Positions 9,599 through 18,618 of a stretch of 64,000 nucleotides of DNA are shown in pieces. Below the pieces are notes generated by a model, which was given only the letters and a program-made list of their open reading frames with translations, searched no databases and was not told where the DNA came from. The stretch covers positions 1 through 64,000 of the forward strand of contig CAYTHO010000020.1 of NCBI GenBank assembly GCA_964437595.1. Reading direction: 5' to 3'. The stretch's first letter is position 1, and each line of letters begins with the position of its first letter. Origin of the DNA: DSYU01 sp964437595. GTDB taxonomy: Bacteria > Chloroflexota > Anaerolineae > Anaerolineales > Anaerolineaceae. A program made the translations under genes and the position numbers.

Positions 9599-11403
9599 CG
9601 CTCACCCCCTTCCCGCTTTGGAAGGGCCCCTTCGCGTGTCGAGGGGAACCCCGCTTTTTCTTTCACTCCATTTCCGCCACCTAACTGCGAGTCGTAAATC
9701 TCCTGGTAAATGGGGCTGGTGCGCATCAGCTCGGCATGCGTGCCCTGCGCTGCAACCTTACCCCGCTCGATGACCACGATCTTATCCGCCTTGAGCACTG
9801 TGCTGATGCGCTGAGCGACCACAAAACTGGTGCGGCCTTCCATCAACCGGTCCAGGGCATCCTGGATTTTGGTCTCGGTTTCCACGTCCACAGCGCTGGT
9901 GCTGTCATCCAGGATGAGGATATCAGGCCGCGTGACCAGCGCGCGAGCGATGGCGATGCGCTGTTTCTGCCCGCCGGACAGGTTCACTCCGCGTTCCTCC
10001 ACGTGGGTATCGTAACCCTGTGGAAGCTGGAGAATGAACTCATGCGCCTGGGCGGCCTTCGCCGCGGCGACCACTTCTTCGTCGCTGGCCTCAGGGGGCC
10101 CGTAGCGGATGTTATCGCGCACCGTTCCGGAAAACAGGATCGTCTCCTGCGGCACGATGCCCACCATACCCAGCAGCGAGTCCTGGCGGATGGTGCGGAT
10201 GTCTACCCCATCGACCAGCACCTGGCCAGCGGTGGGGTCGTAGAAGCGCGGGATCAGGTTGATCAGCGATGTTTTGCCCGCCCCAGTGGCCCCCAGGATG
10301 GCGATCCTCTCGCCCGGCTCGGCGGTCAGGTTGACTCCGTCCAGCACGGTGGTTTCACTGCTGCCGTTGTAGTGAAAGCGCACGTTGCGGAATTCTACCC
10401 GCGCCTTCGCCCAATCCGGCAGGTTACCGGCCTCTGGCGCGTCCTGCACATCGGGGACGGTATCCAGAACTTCGTTAATGCGCCGGGCCGAGGCGATGCC
10501 GTTAGCCCAGGTATTGGCCAGCATCGCCATCAACATCAGCGGTCCCATGGTGGTGGAAAGATAATTGATAAAGGCCACGATCTCGCCGTCAGTCATGCTG
10601 CCCTGGATGGCGCGCAGCCCGCCCGAATACAGCACGATGACGATGCCAACATTGACGAAGAAGGTCAGCGCTGGCTGCATGGTCGACATAAACGTCATCA
10701 CTGCCACGTTGCGTTGGGTGAAGTCCTCGTTGGTTGCCTCGAAGCGCGCGCCTTCATGTTCGGCGCGCACAAAGGCCTTCACCAGCCGCGCCCCGGCGAT
10801 GTTCTCCTGTAGCACCGTGTTCAGCCGGTCCAACTTTTGCTGGACGCTGGTGAACAGCGGCTCCATCTTCAGACTGAAAAAGACAATCACCCCGCCGGTC
10901 AGCAGCAGCAGCGGCAGGATGGTCAGCGCCAGGCTGGGGTTGGTGGCAAACATCAAAATCAGGCTGCCCACCATCATCAGCGGCGCGCGGGTGCCAATAC
11001 GCAGCGACACCTGGAAGATGCGCTGTACCGCGGTCGAGTCGCTGGAGAGCCGCACCATCAGCCGCCCGGTGGTGAAGCGGTCAATATTGCCGTAGGAGAA
11101 GGCCTGGATTTTCACAAACAGCGCTTCACGCAGGTCACGGGCCACACCTTCCCCCACCCGGATGGAAAAGATGTTGTTCATCAGCGCAATCAGGAACTGC
11201 ACGATCGACAGTCCGATCATGATCGCCGAGGTCTGCAGGACCACGCTCATGTTGTTCTGCTTCACCCCCAGGTCAATGATGCGCTGCAGCAGGCGGGGAA
11301 TCGACAGATCGATGAACAGCACCAATGTTAAGGTCACCAGCGAAATAACCGCTAGCGTTGAGTATGGCTTGATAAAGTGAAGTAATTTACGGATATCGGT
11401 CAT
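9595..11403 (-). CDS. ABC exporter half-transporter with degenerate ATPase site
   Basis: Half-transporter of 602 residues with a type-1 exporter membrane domain (~15-310) and an NBD. Walker A is GATGAGKTS (371-379) and the signature LSGGQ is at 475-479. The catalytic Walker B position is Asp500 (ILILDD), not Glu, and the switch histidine is Gln531 (VAQRIS). This asymmetry is the hallmark of heterodimeric exporters such as TM287/288, BmrCD and LmrCD, where one site binds but barely hydrolyses ATP. The gene lies downstream of marR and is coupled to the next ABC gene. The last ~20 residues are Gly/Arg/Glu-rich and are encoded by a hairpin-rich stretch (9601-9650) that looks like an inserted intergenic repeat. 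Confidence 0.93.
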   Translation of the reverse strand: MTDIRKLLHFIKPYSTLAVISLVTLTLVLFIDLSIPRLLQRIIDLGVKQNNMSVVLQTSAIMIGLSIVQFLIALMNNIFSIRVGEGVARDLREALFVKIQAFSYGNIDRFTTGRLMVRLSSDSTAVQRIFQVSLRIGTRAPLMMVGSLILMFATNPSLALTILPLLLLTGGVIVFFSLKMEPLFTSVQQKLDRLNTVLQENIAGARLVKAFVRAEHEGARFEATNEDFTQRNVAVMTFMSTMQPALTFFVNVGIVIVLYSGGLRAIQGSMTDGEIVAFINYLSTTMGPLMLMAMLANTWANGIASARRINEVLDTVPDVQDAPEAGNLPDWAKARVEFRNVRFHYNGSSETTVLDGVNLTAEPGERIAILGATGAGKTSLINLIPRFYDPTAGQVLVDGVDIRTIRQDSLLGMVGIVPQETILFSGTVRDNIRYGPPEASDEEVVAAAKAAQAHEFILQLPQGYDTHVEERGVNLSGGQKQRIAIARALVTRPDILILDDSTSAVDVETETKIQDALDRLMEGRTSFVVAQRISTVLKADKIVVIERGKVAAQGTHAELMRTSPIYQEIYDSQLGGGNGVKEKAGFPSTREGALPKREGGER

Positions 11404-11580
11404 AAGGGAAGTGATTAGTTGTCAGTTATCAGTTCATTTCTATTATCATAGCCTGCCGAACCATATGCAGGTCAATTTCTGCTCCCTGTTCATGTCCCGG
11501 GAAGGGAGCTAACGTTCAGCGTGTAACTTCGTTTCCATTGTCAATCGTTATCTTACGCTGAACCTTGGGGTTAGATCCTT

Positions 11581-12027
11581 TTACTCGTCCAGCGTCCGCT
11601 TCAATATCTCAAACGCCTCCACGATCTTTCCCATCTCCCCCTCATCTAGTCCGGAGAGCTTCTTGGCCATCCAGGCGCGGTTCTGCTGGAAGATCTTGTC
11701 CAGCAGCGTTTCGCCGCTTTTGGTCAGCGTCAGGCGCACGTAGCGGCGGTCATCCGCGGACTGCTGGCGCACGACCAGCCCTTTATCCACCAGCGCTTCC
11801 ACCGCCTGGCTGACCGCCGGGCGGCTGATCTGCTTCACCTCCGCCAGCTGACTGACCGAAGTGATGCCCCTGCCGATATGGCGCAGGATGTGGAACTGCT
11901 CCACGCTGATCTCAAACGTCTCCGCCGCGCTGCAGCGCAGGTTATTGCGTACCTGGTGCCATATCTGCGGTACCGTCTCCCAGAAGCGGTCGATCACCTG
12001 CTGGCGCAGCGCTTCTTTGGTTTGCAT
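11581..12027 (-). CDS. MarR-family transcriptional regulator
   Basis: Winged-helix regulator of 148 residues, the usual MarR length. The recognition region is ITSVSQLAEVKQISRPAVSQ, followed by the wing containing DDRRYVRLTLT. It is the first gene of a marR-ABC-ABC unit on the minus strand, and so probably represses the exporter until a ligand binds. GGGGTGA provides the ribosome-binding site before the ATG. A strong promoter with nested GTTAA/TTAAC repeats lies directly upstream, consistent with autoregulation. The 177-bp gap to the ABC genes holds two short stem-loops (11481-11509 and 11514-11563), possible attenuator or operator sites. Confidence 0.93.
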   Translation of the reverse strand: MQTKEALRQQVIDRFWETVPQIWHQVRNNLRCSAAETFEISVEQFHILRHIGRGITSVSQLAEVKQISRPAVSQAVEALVDKGLVVRQQSADDRRYVRLTLTKSGETLLDKIFQQNRAWMAKKLSGLDEGEMGKIVEAFEILKRTLDE

Positions 12028-12054
12028 CGATTCACCCCAGAAAACTGGATTATA

Positions 12055-12098
12055 GTTAAATATCTTAACGATTATAAAGCTTAACTTTTGGCTGTCAA
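12055..12098 (-). promoter_or_regulatory. marR promoter with overlapping inverted-repeat operator
   Basis: On the minus strand a consensus -35 TTGACA (12098-12093) and a consensus -10 TATAAT (12076-12071) are 16 bp apart. GTTAAG occurs inside the spacer (12080-12085) and again just after the -10. The second copy forms a perfect inverted repeat, GTTAA-5-TTAAC (12055-12069). MarR proteins bind such AT-rich palindromes; repression of the marR-ABC unit from here is inferred. Confidence 0.75.
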
Positions 12099-12123
12099 GA
12101 TTCGCAGGAATAATTAAAAAGTT

Positions 12124-12293
12124 GGGCCCTCACCTCAAAGGTAGGGCCCGATGAAAATAATAAATTAGAATGATTCCGGAGGGATAAACACTAGGATGAG
12201 GGGGGCACCCAAATGTTTATCGACTCTTATTATACCGTTTTATAACAAAAAAACAACTATAATTCTACCAGATCACCTTACAAAATTGTAAGG
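12124..12293 (-). terminator. Hairpins downstream of the exopolysaccharide operon
   Basis: Just past the DUF2142 gene end there is an 8-bp hairpin (CCTTACAA/TTGTAAGG, 12276-12293). On the minus strand a T7 run follows about 25 nt later. A second hairpin with GGGCCCT/AGGGCCC arms lies at 12124-12149. Together they could end the long minus-strand transcript before it enters the marR promoter. The 285-bp gap holds nothing else recognisable apart from the marR promoter. Confidence 0.45.
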
Positions 12294-12312
12294 TTAGCAC
12301 CCGTGAGGATTT

Positions 12313-14208
12313 TCACGGATGCCAGTATGTCCATATCGTGTACCAGGCCCACCCGTTATATGCCAGGAACAGTGCAAAAAAGAGGTAGATAAAATAATCG
12401 TGCACGCGCAGCCACTTCAGCGGCAGTTCCAGCAGCGCGTACCAACCCAGGCAGATGAAAAAGGCCGCTGCAATTATTGCTGGGAAAAAATAACGTGCTT
12501 GGGGTAGAAGGGTATTGGGATTATCCCAACTACCAATAAATCGGGTAAGCGTTAGGAAAAGAGCAGCCAGCATGAATAACAGTAAAAAAGCAAACTGATT
12601 CCAGTTGTGATTTTTACGGTAGCGCCACAGCGCGATCCAGTTTCCGATGAAAGACAGCACAGAGATGATGGCAAAGAACCGGTAAGGTTTTGTTCCTACT
12701 AGCCCCAGTGTTCCCCAGTTGAATCTCCCCCAAAAGGTGCGAAACAGGTAATTGGGAGCAGCTTGAAAATAAAATCTGCTGGTAACCGGATCGAACAAGG
12801 CCCACAGGTCGGTGACTTGTATGCGGTACGTTTGAGTGATGAGATTGGCCGCGCTATCTCGAAGCGAGAACCAGCCGCGTTCTCCAGAGGGATTGCGAAC
12901 GAGATTTGCCCCTGCATAATTTTCCCATTGCACTTCGCTGCAGTTTTCGCTGGTATCAGGCATCGAGTTATGGTCGAGTTTGCCGGGCACCAGGATCATA
13001 CAATCCCAATACAGTTCCACACCTGCGGGTAAGTTATTGTTCACCAAGCGCAGTACGGGTTTGGTGAATTTCTGAGGAATTTCTCCCGTCGCGGCGAAAA
13101 ATTTGGGCTGCGTGGAAAGTGTAAGCTTGCCAAAGTGTAAAACGTCATTCCACGGAAACTCTAGCTTTGGCGGGGATACCACCACTGGTTGATTCGCCCA
13201 CGCCCATACGCCAAAGGTCACCTTCCGATCGGTCGGTTTGGTTTGCTCGATCAGCGCATCTCGATTGATCACCTGGTAGAAGGCGTTATATTTTGAGGTG
13301 TTCATGAAAGCGTACGAGCCATCTACTGCCTGCTGTGATTGAGCTCGCCTGGGTGTGTTTCGATATTGGTAAAAATCAACCGGCAAATTTGATTGCCACT
13401 CGAAAGCCAAAACTGCTGCCAGTATGGCCAGGGCAAACACGCCCGTCCAAACTAGGTGCTGCCTTGTTTTGAAAAGGCTCAATAAAAGAGCCAGTACGGC
13501 AAAGGGCATTGTAACCCAGGCAGTCGATTTGGATAGTGCGCACAGCCCTATGCTTACCAAAATCCCGATTATCGTTTTCCAATCCGCTCCGCGATGAATA
13601 CCACGCACGCTCATCCAGATGAAAAACGATACCGAGAAGACCGCCGCTGAATCGTCGTTGATCGCCGTCATCCGGTACACCAGTTGGGGCAACATCGCGA
13701 TGAAAACTATCATCATCCATCCCAACAGGTGGCTGCCAAAAATTAGGTTGGTTGTTTGGATGGCGAAATACACCGCCGCCACGAACAATGCCAGCGATAC
13801 CAGGCGCATCATATAAAGCTGCATTTCTATGTCTGTGCCGCGAACCAGACGCACGGGCAGTGATGCAAGGAAATAATACAGCGGCGGGCTGCCGATCTGT
13901 GGTACTGCAATATATATTGGCTGGGATGAATGAGCCCTGTAAGAGGGTACTGGCACGCCCTCAGGAAAATACCCGTTGGCGATCATCGATTCTATTACAG
14001 CCCGACGCATCTCATCGTTTACATCCCCGGGTTGGGGCCAGTGACCCAGGTGCGCGGCCAGCCAGACATATTCAAATTGGCCCGGTTCGTCGTTCTGCTG
14101 CCACGGGGGGGTGATATAAACATATACCAGCCCCAGCAGAAAGGCGACCAGGATCAGCCAGTTTTTCGAGAAGGGCGGGTTTTTCTGGCATGGCTGCCAA
14201 CCTGCCAT
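12313..14208 (-). CDS. DUF2142-type polytopic membrane protein of the polysaccharide locus
   Basis: 631 residues with about ten to twelve hydrophobic helices and a large extracytoplasmic loop (~270-470). After the first helix comes the acidic motif PPWQQNDEPGQFEYVW, which matches the PPxxxxDEPxHF pattern of DUF2142. These proteins resemble GT-C polyprenyl-linked glycosyltransferases, where the first-loop acidic residues are catalytic. It is the last gene of the minus-strand exopolysaccharide operon and starts 1 nt after the sugar-phosphate transferase stop, with an AAGGGGG ribosome-binding site. It may add a sugar on the outer face of the membrane. No biochemical function is established for the family. 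Confidence 0.75.
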   Translation of the reverse strand: MAGWQPCQKNPPFSKNWLILVAFLLGLVYVYITPPWQQNDEPGQFEYVWLAAHLGHWPQPGDVNDEMRRAVIESMIANGYFPEGVPVPSYRAHSSQPIYIAVPQIGSPPLYYFLASLPVRLVRGTDIEMQLYMMRLVSLALFVAAVYFAIQTTNLIFGSHLLGWMMIVFIAMLPQLVYRMTAINDDSAAVFSVSFFIWMSVRGIHRGADWKTIIGILVSIGLCALSKSTAWVTMPFAVLALLLSLFKTRQHLVWTGVFALAILAAVLAFEWQSNLPVDFYQYRNTPRRAQSQQAVDGSYAFMNTSKYNAFYQVINRDALIEQTKPTDRKVTFGVWAWANQPVVVSPPKLEFPWNDVLHFGKLTLSTQPKFFAATGEIPQKFTKPVLRLVNNNLPAGVELYWDCMILVPGKLDHNSMPDTSENCSEVQWENYAGANLVRNPSGERGWFSLRDSAANLITQTYRIQVTDLWALFDPVTSRFYFQAAPNYLFRTFWGRFNWGTLGLVGTKPYRFFAIISVLSFIGNWIALWRYRKNHNWNQFAFLLLFMLAALFLTLTRFIGSWDNPNTLLPQARYFFPAIIAAAFFICLGWYALLELPLKWLRVHDYFIYLFFALFLAYNGWAWYTIWTYWHP

Positions 14209-14209
14209 A

Positions 14210-15625
14210 CTAGAAAGCCCCCTTACGCTGCACTACCGCAATCACCGTCTTGAAAAGGATGACAATATCAAGCCACAGTGAATAATGCTGTACGTAGTAA
14301 AGATCGTCTTCGGTGTTTTCGTGCATGGGTTTATTGCTGCGTCCATTCACCTGCCACCAACCCGTCAACCCCTGGGGCACAGCGAACCGCCGGCGCTGCC
14401 AGGGCTCATACTGCTCCACCAGGTGAGGCATCTCGGGGCGCGGTCCAACCCAGCTCATCTCGCCTCGCAGGATGTTATATAACTGGGGCAGTTCATCCAG
14501 GCTGGTGCGGCGCAGGAACCCACCTGCGCGGGTAACGCGCGGATCGAGCCGCCGTTTATCCTGCTGAATGCGGCCTTGCTCGTTCACCTGTTCGATTACA
14601 TGGCGGAGTTTATCCGCGCCGTCGATCATGGTGCGGAATTTATACATTTTAAACAGCTTGCCGTTCTCACCTACTCGCGTTTGCTTGAAAATAATCGGCC
14701 CGGGGCTGTCCAGCTTGATCCATGCTGCGATGATAGCCATGGCCGGCAGCGCCACTGGTAAGGAAAGGAAAGTCAGCACTATATCAAAGACGCGCTTAAC
14801 CATGCGCTGGTAATCGCCCAGCGCCGGGGCGCGCAGGTCGATCAGCGGGATGCCGGCAAATTCCTCCACACGAGCGCGGTTCAGCGCCAGGATGTAATAA
14901 TCCGGCGCCACCCATACTCGTAAGGGCAGCTCATGTAACTGCCCCACCAGCGCGCCAATGCGGCTCCACACCCGCGAAGGCAGCGCCAGGATCACATCCT
15001 CCACGCTTTCGCGGTGGATCACTTCCAGCGCCTGCGCAATGGTTCCCAATACCTGCGGATCTTTCAACTTGAGTGGGTCGTCATCCAGGAAGCCCGCCAC
15101 TTTCAGGCCGTTGTTGTTATCCATGGTGATTTGTTCGGCAATCTTTTTGCCTACCGGCCCGGCGCCCAGGATAAGCACCTTACGCACAGTGATCTCGCGT
15201 AGATTACGCAACCGGAAGGTTACGCGGTACACCACACGCGCCGTCAGTAGCAGCACAAAGGAAAAGAATGAGAAAGAGAGGAACAGGATGCGCGAATATT
15301 CCCGGAAGCTGAGATACAGAAAGCCCGCCAGCGCCATGGTCGCTAGGATACTGCCGCCCGTTAGGCTGCTCATTTCTTGATAGAAACGGAAGTTTTTCTG
15401 CCCATCGTAAACCGAGGCCAGCAAAAGCATGGCAACCCAGCAGACAGCAAAGACGGGGTACACCATCCATTCGATTTCCGTCCGCACCGTCATCGCCCGG
15501 GCAAAAGGCAGCGTATCTCCGATCCATGGGCGCAGTTGTACCGCGAGAAGCAGCGCTGCCATCACCAGCACGCTGTCGACCAGCATGGAAAAAATTGCAA
15601 AATCAACCGGAAACCTTCGCAGCAT
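14210..15625 (-). CDS. Polyprenyl-phosphate sugar-1-phosphate transferase (initiating glycosyltransferase)
   Basis: 471 residues in the architecture of exopolysaccharide initiating transferases (WbaP/WcaJ). There are about five N-terminal membrane helices, a CoA-binding/Rossmann-like domain (VLILGAGPVGKKIAEQI), then a membrane hairpin and the C-terminal bacterial sugar transferase domain. Conserved blocks include KMYKFRTM, RRTSLDELPQLYNILRG and VGPRP. It moves a hexose-1-phosphate onto undecaprenyl phosphate at the inner face of the membrane and so starts repeat-unit synthesis. It is co-transcribed with the polymerase, glycosyltransferases and DUF2142 protein. The hexose specificity cannot be read from sequence. 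Confidence 0.93.
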   Translation of the reverse strand: MLRRFPVDFAIFSMLVDSVLVMAALLLAVQLRPWIGDTLPFARAMTVRTEIEWMVYPVFAVCWVAMLLLASVYDGQKNFRFYQEMSSLTGGSILATMALAGFLYLSFREYSRILFLSFSFFSFVLLLTARVVYRVTFRLRNLREITVRKVLILGAGPVGKKIAEQITMDNNNGLKVAGFLDDDPLKLKDPQVLGTIAQALEVIHRESVEDVILALPSRVWSRIGALVGQLHELPLRVWVAPDYYILALNRARVEEFAGIPLIDLRAPALGDYQRMVKRVFDIVLTFLSLPVALPAMAIIAAWIKLDSPGPIIFKQTRVGENGKLFKMYKFRTMIDGADKLRHVIEQVNEQGRIQQDKRRLDPRVTRAGGFLRRTSLDELPQLYNILRGEMSWVGPRPEMPHLVEQYEPWQRRRFAVPQGLTGWWQVNGRSNKPMHENTEDDLYYVQHYSLWLDIVILFKTVIAVVQRKGAF

Positions 15626-15745
15626 TGCCTGTCACCCCGATCTGGTTCATCTATCGTTTCTCTACAAGTGCCCATATTATATAATCGTAAGGTGCATCTT
15701 GTGAGAGATTTCTTTTCCCTTTTCTCCTGCGGTTTTCACCTGTTA

Positions 15746-16522
15746 CTAAACACGAACGTCGCTAACCTGCTTTCTTGCAATGATGAACTGTGAGACTCCA
15801 AAGGATTCAAGAATTGGTGTTCGTTCCAGGAACGATGAGATTTTCCTCAATATCGGCTTTACTTTTGCAAATCCTTTTGGCTGCATATTTGAAATATTTT
15901 CAAACGTCTGCCAGACGAAATCGGTTTCAATTATTTTGAAACCCTTCGCTTCTACCATTCTTCTAAGTTCAGAGGGCCAATAATTGCGAGCCCAGTAAAC
16001 AAAGATTTTTCGTCCGATTGCTTCGGGGACGTAGGGAATGAATGGAGTATAAACTGGCAGCGTTTTGCCAGTGGCCTTGAGTTTCACAGAGTGAGATTCG
16101 AACGGGTACAAGCGATTTGGCGAGAATATTACAATTAACCCACCTGGTTTTAGAACTCGAAAACCTTCACTTATCGCCTTTCCATCATCTGGCACATGTT
16201 CCAGAACTTCATTGTACAATGCAACATCAAAAAAGTTATCAGGATACTGGATGTTTTCAAGATCTCCCTGACGAATTCTCGTTTTTTGTACGGGAAAATT
16301 GTTCTGGAATTCAGCTACCTTGGCCGTTTCATATTCTATGCCATAGGCATCGTGGCCGGAGTTTATAAATTCGATCAGGTAATAACCCGGCCCGCATCCG
16401 CAGTCAAGGATCTTTTTACCATCAAGGTTGATGGATGCCTTTATTCTGGCTATTCTTTTTTGTAAATTGAGGGGTGTTCCAGTTGCTCCTCCAGCGGGGA
16501 GGATATTGCCAAAACTACTCAT
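15746..16522 (-). CDS. Class I SAM-dependent methyltransferase
   Basis: 258 residues with a Methyltransf_11-type core. Motif I is ILDCGCGPGYYLIEF, an acidic motif II region follows (YGIEYE), then VALYNEVLEHVPD and RVLKPGGLIVIFSPN. It sits between the GT26 gene and the initiating transferase in the exopolysaccharide operon, so methylation of a sugar residue or of a lipid-linked intermediate is likely. The protein is soluble with no signal peptide. Confidence 0.85.
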   Translation of the reverse strand: MSSFGNILPAGGATGTPLNLQKRIARIKASINLDGKKILDCGCGPGYYLIEFINSGHDAYGIEYETAKVAEFQNNFPVQKTRIRQGDLENIQYPDNFFDVALYNEVLEHVPDDGKAISEGFRVLKPGGLIVIFSPNRLYPFESHSVKLKATGKTLPVYTPFIPYVPEAIGRKIFVYWARNYWPSELRRMVEAKGFKIIETDFVWQTFENISNMQPKGFAKVKPILRKISSFLERTPILESFGVSQFIIARKQVSDVRV

Positions 16523-16604
16523 ATCCTTTTTTCTTCCTCATAGCCATATTACTATTCAGGCAATTCTAACCCCGAGAGATTGTTTTGTCTATTGTTTGAT
16601 CATT

Positions 16605-17456
16605 TCATCGCTGGTCAACCAGTGGTTGTTTGGTTTTTGCATCTGTTAATTCCGGAGGTTTTCGAATTTTTAGCAATTGGGCAAGAATAAGCAGGACAAA
16701 TGCTGGGTTATTAGTCAAGTAACGCCGCCATAACCTTTCAGGTTCGCTTAACAGGCGGTAAAACCACTCTAGACCACTACGCTGCATCCAATGGGGAGCT
16801 TGTTTTTTTAATCCGGCATGAAAATCAAATGCTGCCCCTACGCCAATCATCACGGGCGCGTTAATTTCCCCCAGGTGCTTAGCCATCCAGTATTCTTGCT
16901 TAGGTGTACTGAGCCCAACCCAAACAAGATCCGCTTTAGACTGGTTGATTTCGTCCACCATAGTATTATCTTCTACTTCTGTGAGAGGCCGAAATGGCGG
17001 ACAGTAAGAACCTGCCAATTTTATACCGGGAAAGCGTTCTTTCAGCTTCATGATGAGCGTGTCTGCTACACCTGGTCCACCCCCCATGAAATAATGGGAC
17101 CAGCCAGCCTGTAATGACCGTTCGCAAACCGCCAGAAGCAGATCTGGACCGTACACTCTCTCAACGTGTTTATGCCCATACCAGCGGTTCAGCCAGACCA
17201 GCGGCATGCCGTCGGGGGTGACCATCCCGGCAGCGTTGTGAATTTGCCGCAGGTTTTCATCGCGCTGGCTTTCCATTACCCCATGCACGCCGGTAACACA
17301 AACATAGTGCTTTTCCCTGGCGTCGATCCAGTTATTGATCTGCTCGATAGCGATCCCCATATTGATCGCGCTGACGCCAACACCGAGGATATTTGACGTT
17401 TCAAGTTGCATAGGCTGAGGTTCCGTAAAGTAGTTTCGTAATTTCCGCATTCCCAA
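16605..17456 (-). CDS. WecG/TagA/CpsF-family glycosyltransferase (GT26)
   Basis: About 283 residues. GT26 signatures are visible: VTGVHGVMES, TPDGMPLVW, RVYGPDLLLAVCE, GGGPGV and WVGLSTPKQEYWM. The family transfers UDP-ManNAc(A) or a similar sugar onto a polyprenyl-linked acceptor, usually as the second sugar of a repeat unit. I prefer the TTG start at 17456: GGAGG lies 9 nt upstream and just after the stop of the GT4 gene. The ATG at 17465 abuts GGAGG, and a longer frame reaches back to 17516 inside the GT4 gene. An ATG at 17450 is also possible. Confidence 0.88.
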   Translation of the reverse strand: MGMRKLRNYFTEPQPMQLETSNILGVGVSAINMGIAIEQINNWIDAREKHYVCVTGVHGVMESQRDENLRQIHNAAGMVTPDGMPLVWLNRWYGHKHVERVYGPDLLLAVCERSLQAGWSHYFMGGGPGVADTLIMKLKERFPGIKLAGSYCPPFRPLTEVEDNTMVDEINQSKADLVWVGLSTPKQEYWMAKHLGEINAPVMIGVGAAFDFHAGLKKQAPHWMQRSGLEWFYRLLSEPERLWRRYLTNNPAFVLLILAQLLKIRKPPELTDAKTKQPLVDQR

Positions 17457-17478
17457 TGCGGCCATCCTCCGGTTGGGC

Positions 17479-18603
17479 TTATGCGGATCGTTGTAAAGTC
17501 TTTTGAATATCTTCAATGATCAGCCGCGCTACAGCCTCACTGGTTAGTAGCGGACGGGAGTCCGCTGGCTGGATTTTCTTATCGAGCACTAGTCTAAGCG
17601 CCCTGTCAAAATCCTCAGAATCTAATGGGTCAAAACGATTCTCGGGAGGAACAATTTCGGAGGTGCAGCCGGCGTAAATGGAGGAAAGCACCGGTACGCC
17701 AGACCAAATAGATTCGTTAACCACAAGTCCCCAAAGGTCATCCAGCGTGGGGAAGACAAACACATCGGCACTGCGATAGACCGATGACATCTTATCCGGC
17801 GAATGGGGCGGGAGCATATGGACATCTTGTAACCCCAGTGTTACCGTCATCTGCCAGATAGATTCTTTTTCTGGGCCATCCCCTACCAGCAGGGTGGTAA
17901 AGCGGTAGCCTTCTTTTTGAATTTTTGCCGCGGCTTTTAAGTAGAGATCAAAACCCTTGCGCATAATCATCTGACCGGCCAGCAAAAATACCGGCCTGGG
18001 CTGGTATGTGTAAGCGGGTTCAACCGGCCCGGCATAGATGTTTTCGTCGACGCAGTTCTGAATTTGCAAAATCCGCTCGCGCTTGACCCCAATCCGCTGC
18101 AGGTAATCGGTCGAGGCGTTGCCATAGCTGATCCAGCGGCGCGCCAGTTTGACGATTGGCCAGCGCAGCCAACGTTTGAGAAAAATGCGCTTTTTCTCGG
18201 TATGGCTGGTACCCCCCCACCACACCCACACCGGTTTGCGGAACAGGGCCCCATACAGCAGCGCCATCACCGACCGAAACCCCATTTCAGTGGAAATCAC
18301 CACATCAGGGTTTTCGCGCACCAGGTCGATAAAATAACCCGGGTTAATGTGCAGGTACCTGGTTTCAAAGATATGGCCGTCTTTTGCAAAATCTTTGAAC
18401 CGATAAGTAAATCCACTGGCGACCTTTACCGCAATGCCATTCTCCACCAGGGGCGCCTCCATTCCCTGCCATTTCAAGGCATTATCTTCTTTCCCAGAAA
18501 GAATAACGGTAGTTTGGAATGCCTTACCTAAATGGATATAGATGGGTATGCGGTATGGAGGGACGATATTGTTTAAGAGTGCTAGTTTGATTAGGCGCGA
18601 CAT
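17479..18603 (-). CDS. GT4-family glycosyltransferase
   Basis: 374 residues with GT-B fold features. The N-terminal domain contains LLNNIVPPYRIPIY. The C-terminal domain has FLLAGQMIMRKGFDLYLKA, LVGDGPEKESIWQ and the E-x7-E-like nucleotide-sugar motif around VNESIWSGVPVLSS. It probably adds a hexose to the lipid-linked repeat unit on the cytoplasmic side. It starts 16 nt after the Wzy-like gene and leads directly into the GT26 gene. Donor and linkage cannot be predicted. Confidence 0.9.
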   Translation of the reverse strand: MSRLIKLALLNNIVPPYRIPIYIHLGKAFQTTVILSGKEDNALKWQGMEAPLVENGIAVKVASGFTYRFKDFAKDGHIFETRYLHINPGYFIDLVRENPDVVISTEMGFRSVMALLYGALFRKPVWVWWGGTSHTEKKRIFLKRWLRWPIVKLARRWISYGNASTDYLQRIGVKRERILQIQNCVDENIYAGPVEPAYTYQPRPVFLLAGQMIMRKGFDLYLKAAAKIQKEGYRFTTLLVGDGPEKESIWQMTVTLGLQDVHMLPPHSPDKMSSVYRSADVFVFPTLDDLWGLVVNESIWSGVPVLSSIYAGCTSEIVPPENRFDPLDSEDFDRALRLVLDKKIQPADSRPLLTSEAVARLIIEDIQKTLQRSA

Positions 18604-18618
18604 ACCACCCTCTTACAA

